Assembly (NCBI RefSeq): GCF_022376445.1
Contig: NW_025955338.1
Span: 1-37,502 of the forward strand
Reading direction: 5' to 3'
Source: Fomitopsis serialis
Lineage: Eukaryota; Basidiomycota; Agaricomycetes; Polyporales; Fomitopsidaceae
Length of the DNA stretch: 37,502 bases
Of this stretch, positions 21,289-32,363 are shown piece after piece. A program made the position numbers and the translations under genes. Positions within the stretch are counted from its first letter, which is position 1. Every line of letters starts with the position of its first letter. The notes below the pieces were generated by a model, which saw nothing but the letters and a program-made list of their open reading frames with translations, was not told where the DNA came from and did not search any database.

Positions 21289-24200
21289 GCACGGGTCCTG
21301 GATCGCAATACACCGCTGGCGCCGGGGAAGGTCTTTAGGTTAGACTCGGATCGAACAGGCGTACTGCACGTGTAGATTTCGTAGTCTTGGGACATATCAG
21401 ATACGGATCCCTACGGGCAACCTACCGATCATGAATGATGAACCTACTTGCTTGCTGAGTAGTGCACATCGGTCCCTGTAGCAAACCCACTGACAGTGTG
21501 AGGCACGGGTGGCTTTGTCCTATTGTCGTCCATTTGTGCTTAGGCCTATCCGGCGCAGCCATCGATCGTCCGGATTGTGGACGGAGCCGAAGGCACGTTG
21601 GGTGCCACCGTGCACGGAAAGGCGTGTTACTGGCCGCCCTGCTGCAGGCTTCTGAGACCGAGGTATCCAGTGCATGTCCGGGCTAGGGACAAGGTTTCAT
21701 AGGCGCACTTGTTTCGCACACACGCATTCACGGGTAGCGTAACGATACAGAGCGATCACAACGCGTCACTCTGATACTGGACATGAGTGAGATAGTCGTG
21801 GCTGAAACGGGGAGTGCTCACACCCTCGAGCCGCATGCGGATCCCCTCGAGACGTTCGGTGAAAATTGTGCGGGATGTGCGACCGTGCAGACATACGCGG
21901 AAACGGATGGCAGGCGAAACGGCTCTGGCTTGTCCGTCATCCAGCAGATCCGATGACCGTGCGGTGGTGTCCTGGGTTGCGCGCGGTGACACAAAGACAA
22001 CCCGGTAGCTGGGTTGCCCAATTAGGCGAAGAATGGAGAGACACCTACTGACCGCGACCACAACGCTGGTCCGTAAAATAAAATTCCGGACCGTTTCGCC
22101 TTGACGGACAGTGGGCACTTGGCAGCCCAGGAGCTGATCACAAACAGCAAGCCAGATGGGTACACGCGGATTGTATTGTGCAGTAGGTACTCAGGCATGG
22201 TGCACGGGATGAGGGCATACATGACTCACCTAATACATCCCTACTTGCTGTAACTGCATGGTGACGGAATCATATCGCCATTGATACACGACGACATGTA
22301 CGGTATAGCTGACAGCGTATGGCCAAAGATGAATGGATCGATGGACCGATATTGTTGTGGCGTGCATGCAACATTGGCGCGGCCGGGAGGTCAGCACAAG
22401 ACTCATGCCGGCGCCCAGAATACATTCATCAGCTGACGCAGGGAGAACACAAGGAGCCGACGGAGCTGTTCACTCGACCCTGCGGCCGAGCGCGAGATCT
22501 TGTTCTCGGAAGATACAGGTGTCTCGCCGAGCGCGGTGAGACGTCGATGCTCATGTAGCGCTCATCTTCGGTGAGATAGTGCGCACGAGCTGCAGATATA
22601 GGATTTTAGTCTCTTGGACGGGCGTAAGTAACGGCATCCGCTGACAGATCTCTGGCACGGTCAATGAGTTGTCTGCCCCCTGTGCAGCGATGTGAAGGTC
22701 GAGTAGCATCAAGCTGAGAGCTCAAGCGCTCAACACGGACAACATCGACAAAAACAGGTTACTTACACTTCCGTTGCACCTGCGTCGAAGTATATGGCCA
22801 CTACTTCGCCGTACCGAACAACTGACAGGGACAAACGCCTAATCGCCTCCATGTACCGTGCCCGGCGGGAGCCTCCTGCGGACTTAACGACGATGTCAGA
22901 AGAGAACGACAGCGGAGCTGTTACAGTGATCTTCCGTCATCGGCACAAAGCCTCTGGAGTCTTCAGGAAGCAAGTGACAATATGACGGACCCTGATACCG
23001 GCACCAGCCGTCGTGTGCCAGAAGACTTCCAGTGCTGAAGGTTGAATGGGCACGGATCTTACTGACCTACGCAATGAGAAGCGGTTCATCGGCCCCATCC
23101 TCGGGCCTCGTTGGCCAGAAAGCGCGGTCCGTTCGTGCGGCCGACAGACTGCCGAGAGTTAAGTGAAGGCTTCGTGTCTGTTGCGTGAAGGCCAAGAGAA
23201 GAGCCGTATTGATGAGCTGTGATAAGGGGCATTGAGCACAGCTCCTTTCGAGACACAAGCAAGGCGGAGAGCGGCCGTTGTCGGGGCCTCGTTCCATGTC
23301 AATCAAGGCTCGGCTAGCGGAGACACGTCTGGAGCGAACAAGACGATCAACACAGCATAGCGGTAGGAGCAAGCCAGAGAGCATACTGGATTGCGGGGAA
23401 CGTATTTCAGGCCGTCGGAGTGCGGAACTTGGGCGGAAGCCACCGTCATGACGAAAGCCCTCATTGCCGGAACAACCCATGAGCTTCAATGAATGGGCTG
23501 ACTTGCTGAATTCTGCTCGCTGTCACGCACAGCCCCCGCGACAAATGCGCGACTTGAGCGTGCTGGGAGACTCGTAGCGATTGCACCAATTCGGCAACCT
23601 GCCCGCGCCTGAGCGATGCACAATCGTGCATTGTGCTACCAACATGCAGCTCACGGGACGGGCCCAATGCATGGAGCAGATCAGGGTTGTCCGAGCCTAA
23701 CCAAAGGTAGAGTGCACCTGAGTGCACGGAGGCTCGCATGCGATCGATCGACGGTCATCTTCCAGTTGAGAAAGGCTTGAGGAGGACAGACACCGCTACC
23801 TCACGACATTATCGAATGCGATCTGACCAACCGATTTCCGGAGATACGGACGTGGTCTGTGGTGGGGATGGGCGGCGCGGAAGATCCTTGAGTCTGTGAC
23901 GCATGACCAAAGGCGAAGGCAGGCGCGGAATGAAATACGAGGTGCTCCCCGGCGGGAGCAGATGAGCATGCGAACGAGCTACGTCGCTGGCAGGAAGACT
24001 GCGAACCTTGTGAGAGACGGCCGCACTGCTGTCGTCACATGAGCGCCAGAACGGCTTTTACGCTCACAAGATTGGTGTACTTCTCGGGTGTGACTACAGG
24101 GATGTGTCCACGGCGAGCGTTATGCTCTCGGCCGCATTACTTACTGGGCGTCGGAAGTGAACAATGGGGTGCGTGGGCAGGCCACAAGCCGCCTGTGGAC

Positions 24201-24954
24201 TGCTATTCGGATCATGGGCGACGCGGCTGCGAACGCTAGCCTTGCTGGGCATGGATGCAGGAGTTGCCATGTGTGGCCGTGTTCGCGACGGGGCCGCTGC
24301 GGAAGGTGATTGAGGAGATAGGACTGCGAGGCTCTGCGAGGGAGGTGTGTCCCGGGCGCGAGGGCGTCTGTATTAGGCACTCGATCAGGCAACGGGGCAG
24401 TGCACGGTTGCCTAATGCGTGCGCGGCGCGTGGCATGTGTTTGCGCGCGCGACGGAGATATGCGCAGACGACGGGTGATGGCGAAGCGGGCGCAGGCACT
24501 GGGAGTGCTCGGGGACGGAGCGCGCTGCCCGGCCACAGAACATCGCTCGCCAGCGGACGCCAGCGGGGGCAGGGTGACGCTGCTCGCCGCCTCGTGGGGT
24601 TAGGCGCAGCGAAGCGTTGAGAATCTGAAACGGAGATTGCGCGGAATACCTCCTCGGATAACCGGTGGCTGCCGAAGGATGTTACTCAAAAGTTTATTGC
24701 CTCGCGCCCGCGTCCGACGCCGGAGAAATGGAACAAGGTCCGCGGCGGCAGGGCAGGTGGCCGGCGCGGAAGGGGCAGGTCGCGGCTGGCACAGTGGCCC
24801 GCGGTGGGCAGGAGCAGGAGCCTCCGTGGGCGAGCGGGGCCATCACGGGGCAGGTCGTCAAGGACGGGCTACCGATGGCATCGTAGCAGCCGGATCATTG
24901 AGGCGCACAGGTACACGAGCTATCAAGTCACAGGCGGCATTTTCTGCGATTTCG
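21289..24954. other. Gene-poor region of about 3.7 kb
   Basis: No open frame longer than about 140 codons here resembles a known protein, and I could not chain short frames with GT-AG introns into a convincing product. I saw no RNase H, reverse transcriptase, transposase or integrase motif, and no tRNA-like TPsiC arm. From about 24.3 to 24.9 kb the sequence becomes strongly GC-rich, with a GGGCAGG repeat. It may be intergenic DNA, a decayed mobile element, or carry a non-coding RNA that I cannot recognise. Confidence 0.4.
24751..24856 (+). repeat. Dispersed GGGCAGG repeats in a GC-rich stretch
   Basis: GGGCAGG occurs at 24751, 24773, 24806 and 24848, twice within the longer GGGGCAGGTCG. The copies are about 22-42 bp apart and lie 190-290 bp upstream of the zinc-cluster factor's ATG. 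They could be promoter elements for that gene or simple compositional bias. Confidence 0.45.
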
Positions 24955-25013
24955 GTGAGTCGATAACATCTTATCGGCACAACACTCGCCGTGACATATA
25001 TTCCTCTTTTTAG
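24955..25013 (+). other. Possible 5' UTR intron of the zinc-cluster factor gene
   Basis: A donor GTGAGT at 24955 and an acceptor preceded by a T-rich tract (CTCTTTTTAG) ending at 25013 bound a 59-nt segment of typical intron size, just upstream of the ATG at 25040. It may be spliced in the leader; alternatively the T-rich and TATA-like sequence is the core promoter. Confidence 0.35.
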
Positions 25014-25039
25014 ATCGTCTGCAGCCCGACTGGGGCCAT

Positions 25040-26854
25040 ATGAACACGGGACCCAGACATGTCGCCCGAGCCCATCCCTTAAATCCTCCTCCGTCCCAAC
25101 CCCCATGTAGCCCGAATTTCTCCATGTCCGCACGCGTCGCCCGCTCTCCCCCACCCAATGCACTCGCGCACATCCTCGCCCCACGATCGCCCCGACCCCG
25201 CCAGGGGTCCCCGCCGCCAGGTGATCCCGACTTCTCTCCTCCCGCCCGGCTGCTCTCTCAGACAACCTTGCCGCCTATCCGGGCACTCCATCCAGGCCTG
25301 CCACTCCCACCCCCGCATCCTCAGAGCCCCACCGCGTTCACCGGCTCAGGATACACTCGCCTGCACTCTCCGAGCTATCCCGTCGCGTCGGGAAGCGGCC
25401 TCGGTCAGTGTCCTCCGCGCGTCCCGTACGTCCATGATTCTAACGCCGGACATCCCGCAGGCCTTCGCCGATCGGTGGACGAGTCCGACCCCGAGGGCGA
25501 CTCGCAGGAACCACCGAAGAAGAAGCGTCGCCGCCAGGCCCTCAGCTGCACAGGTGCGGGTCTCTCAATTAGAGTTGCTCCGTGAGATTGATCTGACGGC
25601 ACACGCGTTCCTCGCGCGCACTCTTCAATCATTCTTCCTCCATTCCCATCTCTACTACGGACCCCGCGGATATCGATGCGGGCACCTTAGAATGCAAGCG
25701 GCGCAAGATCAAGTGTGATAGGTCGGTGTCTATCTCATCTCCGTCTTGGTTTCGGTTCTGATTATGGATAATCCTCCCACTTGCAGGGCACAACCCTGCG
25801 GCCCATGCACCCGGCGCGGGGAGCCTCAGAAATGCCAGTGGCACATCATCGAGCCCATGTTAGTACTTCTCGATCCCTATCACTTCCTGCCCTGATGGTG
25901 CCCGACCAGGGAGAAGTACGTGACGCGCGCCGAATATGACGATCTCAAGACCAAGGTGGTCGAGCTCGAGGCTATGGTAAACCGTCTAACTGCTGGCTCG
26001 TTTACCGTCCCGCCGATACGGATGGTTGCGCCCGCTGGCCCTGTTTCATCAGCTCCGGTTCCACGCGTTGAGCCAATTCAAGGAACAGCCATAACGCCAT
26101 ATCATGCGGCGCCGCCTCCATCAATGCCTCCGTCGCTATACCATGCCATGCCTCCCAGCCGTCCGATCCCAACTCGCGGCGAGTCCTCTTCTCACCTTCA
26201 CAGGCACAACCGGCAGGTAGTGGCTCACAGTCCGTCGTCCTCGCGTCCGTCCACATCACAAGGATCCTCTGTCCACACTGCAGCTGCGGCATCGCCTGTA
26301 ATGGAGCCGCCGTACTATCCTACTAGCCCACATGCACCTTCAAGCATGCCGTCCACACCTGTTGCCGGATCATCAGGGCCCGTGTCCTCTCGGCGAGCCT
26401 CGCTGTCTGTCGCGGCCATTACCAACCCGAGTCCCAGTGCCTCCTACCACCCTGAGTCCCGGCCCCCAAGCCCGCCAAAAAAATTCAGCGCGCAGACGCC
26501 TCTACCGCCGGGTCGGCGTCTGCGCCGGGATCAAGTACATTCAGGCTCGGCACAGGCGTCGCACTCGACCCACCACCTCCCGCACCACCACCACGATCTC
26601 CTCCGCTCTCCCACCGTCGCGAAGCAGAGGGCTTCCCTCATTCCGGCATAGCGCGCCAGCCGCAGGTATATTTCGCTTCAAGGCCTCCATCGCGCTCACA
26701 GCATGTGCCTGGGCCGTATCCTTATTCATCTGCTGCGACGCCTCATTTGTACGGTAGCCGACCCCACAGCCCTCTCAGCGGCATGGCTTCCGATGACAGG
26801 GACCTGTCGGTACGCTCCCGGTTGCCTCGGCAGGACCACGAGGGGCGGCGTTGA
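25040..26854 (+). CDS. Zn(II)2Cys6 fungal transcription factor with apparent frame switch near the 3' end
   Basis: This is a nuclear DNA-binding regulator of the Gal4-type zinc-cluster class. Exons are 25040-25553, 25691-25721, 25787-25858 and 25910 onward. A Pro/Ser-rich amino end and a basic PPKKKRRRQ patch precede the cluster. Cysteines fall at about residues 170, 173, 180, 186, 189 and 198 (CTECKRRKIKCDRAQPCGPC...C), giving C-X2-C-X6-C-X5-C-X2-C-X8-C. A short coiled coil follows (AEYDDLKTKVVELEAMVNRL), the usual dimerisation element, and then a long disordered Pro/Ser-rich tail. Introns split the cluster twice. The last exon's frame ends at 26651 with atypical His-rich sequence. Switching to the -1 frame near the seven-A run at 26477-26483 gives a natural tail ending at 26854. 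ATG 25124 is an alternative start. Target genes are unknown. Confidence 0.78.
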
Positions 26855-27620
26855 TCAGTCTCATGAATCAATTTTGAAATTCAGTTCCTGCGGCGTAGTG
26901 TTACATCTGTGGCTAATAGTTACATTGCAAACCCAGTAGTATAGTGCGAAGTCCCTACCTAACGTGTAACCCCCTGTTCATCTGTCTTGTACTGGTACTG
27001 TCGTCGTGTCATCGGTCGTATATACCCCTACTCGTAACTTTATTACATTTGTCGACTTGTAGCCCCTGTTCATAGGATGAAATGCTCGTAATATAGTCAC
27101 TCATACCGGACCACGTTCTCGGGCCTGCATCGCCGCCTAACCTGCAGTTGGATTCTTCACGTCGTGAGGCCCACCGGCGCTCAGTTACAGTGCCACTACA
27201 AGACAGCGTGTAGGTCAAGGCAATGATCATACATATTCTGGTTACTACGATACATCTCGAATACTCATCACTGGCGTACTGGCGTATCAATGGAATGCAT
27301 GGGCGACGAATGGCTGCATATAGCATAGGGGGTCGGGGAGAGATCATGGCAGTCATGCACCTGGTGCGCTGACACCCGCGCCCGCGCTGGAAGCATAGCA
27401 TAGGCTTCGCTATTGAGCGGACTTGCCATCAAGCACGTCATACGCGGCGTTCAGCAACATGCCAAGCCCTGCCAGCGAGACGACGTTCCCCACAGCCCGG
27501 AGATGGAGGAACGGGGATAATAGCAAGACGAAGCAACGGCGAAGGGCAATCAAGGCGACACGACAAGCGACGGCCGGTCAGCCACGATCGAAGGCGATAC
27601 GCCTGTATCTCGCCGAGGTA
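26855..27620. other. Intergenic, convergent 3' ends of the zinc-cluster factor and UPF1
   Basis: About 0.77 kb, moderately AT-rich near 26.87-27.07 kb, as expected of 3' untranslated regions. The open frames here have no recognisable product. No repeat or RNA gene was seen. Confidence 0.45.
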
Positions 27621-30600
27621 TTAGAAGACGGTGACGCCAGATTGAGTCCCGGTGTACTGCGACTTCATGTCGTCCATGTCAGTGCCGTCGTCCTGGCTCT
27701 TATAGTCGTACTGAGACAGACTGCCCATGTCGGAGGCTCCTGTGGTCGATGAGAACGACGAGCGGCGCCGGAGTCTGTCAGACTGCGAATAAGCCATGCT
27801 GCTCGCCGAGCGGTCTGAGGGCCCGATGGCGCTGCCAATGACGCTCGCGGTGTCGGTACCTCCCGTCCCAACGTCCTGCGAGATGATAGAACTGGCGTAG
27901 CTCCCGTAGGTGCTCCGCTTTGCGCCATTTGGACGCTGCACGCCCGGGCCGAAGGCACCACTGGCGGCAAACATGGGCAATCCTGACGAATATGTGGCCT
28001 GGGAGCGCAGAGATTGCACGTCCGACGGTATGTAACCCAGGGCGTCATGTGTACGGTAGAAGCTAGCGTCAAAGCGGCTCGGGGTGCCGGATCGGCGACC
28101 TGTAGAAGAAGCATCAGATACACACGTCAATCTACGTACGCGGAGATATAAGCGCACCGTCACCAGTTAAGCCATTACCCAGATAGTCACGAGCACTAGT
28201 CTCGTGTCTGCGGAACTGGTCCATGGCCTTCGAAAGTGTGCGCCGTGGCTTGCTGAATTGAATCATGCTGGGCTGCAAGTTACTCAAAGGTCCCTCGACG
28301 AGGCAATTCTTCTCCTTGTAGTGCGTCAGCAGATAGTGCCAGAGCGGATGCTGTGGGATTGAATGAGAAGATGTACGGCACTATATACAGCAGTCACCCA
28401 CCTTGCTCAGAACCTTCGGATTACCGAGAATGACGACACCATATTTAGCGCGGGTGAGGGCGACGTTGAGACGTCGTGGGTCGTTGAGGAAACCGATGCC
28501 CTGGTGCTCATTGCTTCGGACGCAACTGAGGATGATGTAATCCTTCTCCCGTCCTTGGAAGGCGTCAACGCTGGCGACTTCGATCTCCTTGTACAGATCC
28601 TTCTTCAAAGACCCGTTGAACTGCATGTAGTTGACAATATACGAGCGTTGACCCTCATACGGAGTTACAACTCCGATTTGACTGGGGACGACGCCGGACT
28701 TGAAGAACTTTGTCACGATCTTCTCGACGTTCGACGCTTCGGTCCTGTTAGGCGAGCATGGCTTAATTGACGGGCGTACGTAAAGGGCGCGTCACATACC
28801 TATTCAGGAAAGAGGTTCCACTAGACGAGATCTCCTCTTGGCCCAGGTTCTGATAGAAGAACATCGGCGTGTCAGGAACGGGCCACGGAAAGTCAACATT
28901 TTTTCTCAGACGCTCCGGAGCCGTAACTCCGTTCTGCAGCGTCCCTTCGTAGAACATGTTTGACGGGAACTCCGACAAGCAAGGGTGCATGCGGTATTGC
29001 ACTTGCAGACGGATCGGCCGATTGCCCAGGACGACCAGACGCTCGAAGAGTGACTGCGTGAGTCCCGCGCGGGCCGCTTTCTTGTTCATGATGACCGGAC
29101 CCAGTTGCTGCGTTCGAACGTGAGCACTCCACGATGCGCGGAGGGAGAACCCGAACACTTACCTGGTGATCACCGACCAGGACGACCTGCTTGCACCCGA
29201 GAACCAGAGGAATCATACATTCTGCATGGATGCGGAATTAGCACCTCTTTCGCCGCAGCCAATGAGAGCGGAAATACTTACCGGGCTCCGCGGCCTGAGT
29301 CGCTTCGTCGATAAGCACTGTGCGGAACTTCAGCTTGCTGAGACGCGGATCGCCGGCGCCCACACAGGTGCAGCAGATGACGTCAGCGGCGGTCAGGATC
29401 TCCTTCTCGCACTGTCGAATCAACGTCTTGTACTTCCTCTCGTCGTTGGAACTCAGCTCGCCCTGCTCGGTCTTGAGTTGAATGAGCTTCTGCAGCTCCA
29501 CGTGTGTCGTGTTATTGGCAACCTGCTGATGCAGAGTCAAGAACGAGACAGACGAGTCCAGTGCCTCGCGCGACTTGGCCGTCAAACGAACGACTTTGAG
29601 GCCAGTGGCGTGAATCTTCTCGGTCAGCTGGTCGACTGCGACGTTTGAGGGTGCGCAGACGAGGACTTGGCCGGGATTCATCTTGGCAAGATGATATACG
29701 ATGGAGGCCGAGGTGACCGTCTTGCCCGTGCCCGGGGGACCCTGAATCAAACTGATGGGCTTCTGCAGGACGCTCTTGACGGCATACATCTGCGAGTGGT
29801 TGAGTTCCGGAAGACCTGGCGCCGAGAAGCGCTTCGGCATCTGAGTGCGGAGTACTTGAGGTTCCAATTCGTGTCCGAGTAGTTTGTGATACTATGTCTG
29901 CGTCAATATACGGCATACCAACTGTAAGCGGGGTGAAACGCTCACGATGTATCCGCTGACGCTCTTCTCGTCTACAGCAAATGTCTTCATGGCTAGTTGC
30001 ATCCTGTCGAAACTCGTTGATTTCCAGACGAAGTCCGCAGTGAAATTGTGTGTCACGTCCAGAGGTACGCCCTCGGACCTGCGAAGCTCTAACCCAATCT
30101 CGTCTGAGACATCTGGGAAGTGTTAGAATGAGTGACAAGTGGATCACAACCAAACTCACTGTTCGGGATCTTGATGACATGCCCGTCGCCTTCCCAAGGC
30201 TTGTGAAGTTGACCGGCGTACCTGAGTCGGAGCTCGTCACCAACCGCCAATCGCACTTCGCCACTCTCTAGCTTTGGCAGACAGAACCACGCCACACGTT
30301 TCTGGTTGAGACCGAGGTCCCAGCGAACAGAGATGTCCGTCTGGGTCTGGGACTCTTTGAGACGTTTGTCATAGTCTGCCTCGATCTTCACCAAAGGGCC
30401 GAATATGTTCTGATACTGATATGCGTCTTCGTACCGTAGAAGGATGGGCTGGGGTTCATCATCTACCCCGGGCTTCTCGAGATCTTCAAGTGTCGCACTC
30501 GCATTCTCGCGCCACAGGTCTTCGAGGCGATTGATCTGCTGGAAAGAAATTTGACGAGACCTGAGCTGCTCGGTCTCGCTCGGGGGCTTTACGAGCCAAG

Positions 30601-31336
30601 ACAGGAAGGAGCGATCGTCAATGAGTGGTGCCCAGAGAGCTGCATTCCACGATATGTCCTTGTTTATGGCTGCGCAAGGTTGGCTGACAAGGCAATATCA
30701 ATAAATGACGGTAGTCACACGAGATGATACGTACCGACACAGCAACACGACGACGGTATCGCTTTTAGCGGGGATGAAGCCAAGCATGAATACATTCTTG
30801 CTACCGCAATTGTAGCATTCGGGAACAGTTTCTCCAAGGGGGCTTTCCGCATGGAGAATGACCTCCTTATGCTTCGCGCGGACAAGGTGATTGACAATAT
30901 GCGAGGCTGAAGTATTTCCGCGCGAGTTACAGAACCACTTTGAACAAACGAGGCATTTGACGACGGAGGCCGGCGAATGTATCCCGCAGTAACTACGAAT
31001 ACAAGCGTTAGAACAAGCATATAGACGCGTGTACATATTTCACTCACCTGCAGGCGTGCGGCGGTAAATCGACCTGACCCTCGTCTTTCAAATCGTCCAA
31101 AACCGCATCAAATCCTCGTCCGTCCGCACCACTCCAGTGTGTAGTACATGGTTTGGATGCCCATTTGAAGGTGCATAAGACCGGTCGTCCGTGAGAGACA
31201 AGCTTTCCAGGTCTACCGATACCTGACTTTGGCTGTTGGTATTGGCGGTGTATATGGACGAAGTGTCGTCCACGATGCCAATGCCGCCGCCGTATGACGA
31301 GGCAGATTCATACTGAAGATTATCAAACGAATCCAT
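27621..31336 (-). CDS. UPF1: UPF1 / NAM7 RNA helicase of nonsense-mediated mRNA decay, about 1059 aa
   Basis: UPF1 is the ATP-dependent superfamily 1 helicase that triggers decay of transcripts with premature stops, acting with UPF2 and UPF3 in the cytoplasm. Eleven exons join in phase: 31182-31336, 31048-31131, 30735-30992, 30160-30683, 29946-30112, 29282-29891, 29163-29221, 28800-29107, 28402-28744, 28158-28350 and 27621-28099. The Cys/His-rich UPF2-binding domain begins near residue 77 ([13 protein letters not shown]). Helicase motifs are GPPGTGKT at 447-454, DEATQAAEP at 591-599, GDHQQLGPV, QYRMHP at about 656-661, [28 protein letters not shown] and [13 protein letters not shown]. The tail has SQ phosphorylation-type sites ([18 protein letters not shown]). 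The first intron (31132-31181) has a weak donor, GTCTTA, and is the least certain join. Confidence 0.95.
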
Positions 31337-31605
31337 AGCGAAAAGGAGAGAGATTTGGCGGTGTAAGCAGAAAGTATACAGAGGTGGTTTGAGTCAAGTT
31401 GTGGGTGGCGGGACCGTGTTCGCGCACCTCTGCTTACGAGTTCGCGCGCCATGCAAATATCACGTGATACCCACGCTCTGCCCTCGATCGAGTCTGTAAC
31501 TGAAGCACTTCAAGCAGTCAAGCAAGCCAAAAGCAAACTCGTCCGCTACCAGAATTGCGTACGCCGCGGACATCCCAAAGCACCCAGACTCAGACAGCTT
31601 GTACA
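31337..31605. promoter_or_regulatory. Shared divergent promoter region of UPF1 and the HYPK-like gene
   Basis: Only 269 bp separate the two start codons. The stretch holds the 12-bp palindrome listed separately. An in-frame ATG at 31451 opens a plus-strand frame, but that frame does not lead into the conserved HYPK-like exons, so I treat it as leader or promoter sequence. Confidence 0.5.
31458..31469. promoter_or_regulatory. Perfect palindrome TATCACGTGATA (E-box)
   Basis: The 12-bp sequence equals its own reverse complement and is centred on CACGTG with TCACGTGA flanks, the preferred site of fungal bHLH factors of the Cbf1 type. It is about 120 bp from the UPF1 start and 140 bp from the HYPK-like start, so it could act on both. 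Confidence 0.55.
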
Positions 31606-32001
31606 ATGTCCGTGTTGTCGAGGAGTAACGGTCGTCCCGAACCAGAGGTTATTGTCAATGTGTGTTACCTTCCTCTTAGTACTCAATGTAACGCTCGATT
31701 GGAAAATGCCAGTTCGCAGATGGGCACGCTTACTCGAAAGGCAAGATGGAGGAAGCATTTCGGAATGGGTTTCTAGACAAGCCCGCAACGAAGCCCAAGG
31801 AAAGCACGACGTCCAAGCGGGAAGACGTCGATCTGCTGGTAAGCCCTACCGCGAACGGCACACGCAGGTTACAAGTCTCACCGCATCGAGTCATAGGTGC
31901 ATGAGTTGGAGATCACTCGAAGTCAGGCAGAGAAGCTATTGATCGAGAAGAATGGCGATATAAAGCTTGTCCTACAAGCATGGATAGAGCCCACTGTATA
32001 G
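31606..32001 (+). CDS. HYPK-like UBA-domain protein, 93 aa
   Basis: HYPK-type proteins bind the NatA amino-terminal acetyltransferase and act as ribosome-linked chaperone-like factors. Three exons join in phase: 31606-31663, 31720-31838 and 31897-32001. The product begins MSVLSRSNGRPEPEVIVNVY, continues with GHAYSKGKMEEAFRNGF and a Lys/Ser-rich linker, and ends in a UBA-like helical domain, EDVDLLVHELEITRSQ then AEKLLIEKNGDIKLVLQAW. The order 'DVDLLxxELEI...A..LLxxxxGD' is the HYPK/NAC-alpha UBA pattern. I selected the donor at 31664 because it alone links the two halves in phase. It shares a promoter region with UPF1. The UBA assignment is good; the HYPK name is by resemblance. Confidence 0.7.
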
Positions 32002-32363
32002 ACGGTGTTTCTTCAGTCTACTCACGTTCATTCTACATACCATGGACTACTCATGAGTCCCACCTTGACCGGGCACATTCTCAAACGAGACTTGCGTCCA
32101 CAACAAAAGCTGTCATGGTCATACCCTTGGCAGGTTGCAACTACGTATGACATCCTAATCCGTACAATGACTCGAACATCTAACGGAAGACGTCCCACCA
32201 GTACTGACACTAATATCACAGAAAACATCGTGACAGAGCCCGACAATATGCACAAGATATAACTGAAGAGACCGTAATGCGAGGAACACGACTAAGTGAG
32301 TATATGAAAGACGTTCGAGGAGCGGTATCGTCATGGAGGTATGTGTGTGTGCGTGAGAGTAGG
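32002..32363. other. Intergenic, convergent 3' ends of the HYPK-like gene and CDC4
   Basis: AT-richer than its neighbours, with a short GT-rich run near 32340-32352. No gene was seen; it should contain both 3' untranslated regions. Confidence 0.45.

Noticed and set aside
24141..24620. Overlapping open frames on both strands in GC-rich DNA
   Set aside because: They are typical chance frames in GC-rich sequence: Arg/Ala/Pro-rich, no domain, no splice-linked partner exons.
26513..26544. A 32-nt GT-AG intron in the first zinc-cluster gene
   Set aside because: It would restore the frame, but it is well below the 47-nt minimum seen elsewhere in the window; kept only as an alternative explanation.
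27423..27752. A 109-codon plus-strand frame
   Set aside because: Its second half is antisense to the conserved last exon of UPF1, and the first half has no recognisable features.
31451..31605. Start of the HYPK-like protein at the ATG at 31451
   Set aside because: That frame cannot be joined in phase to the conserved exons by credible splice sites, while the ATG at 31606 leads straight into them.
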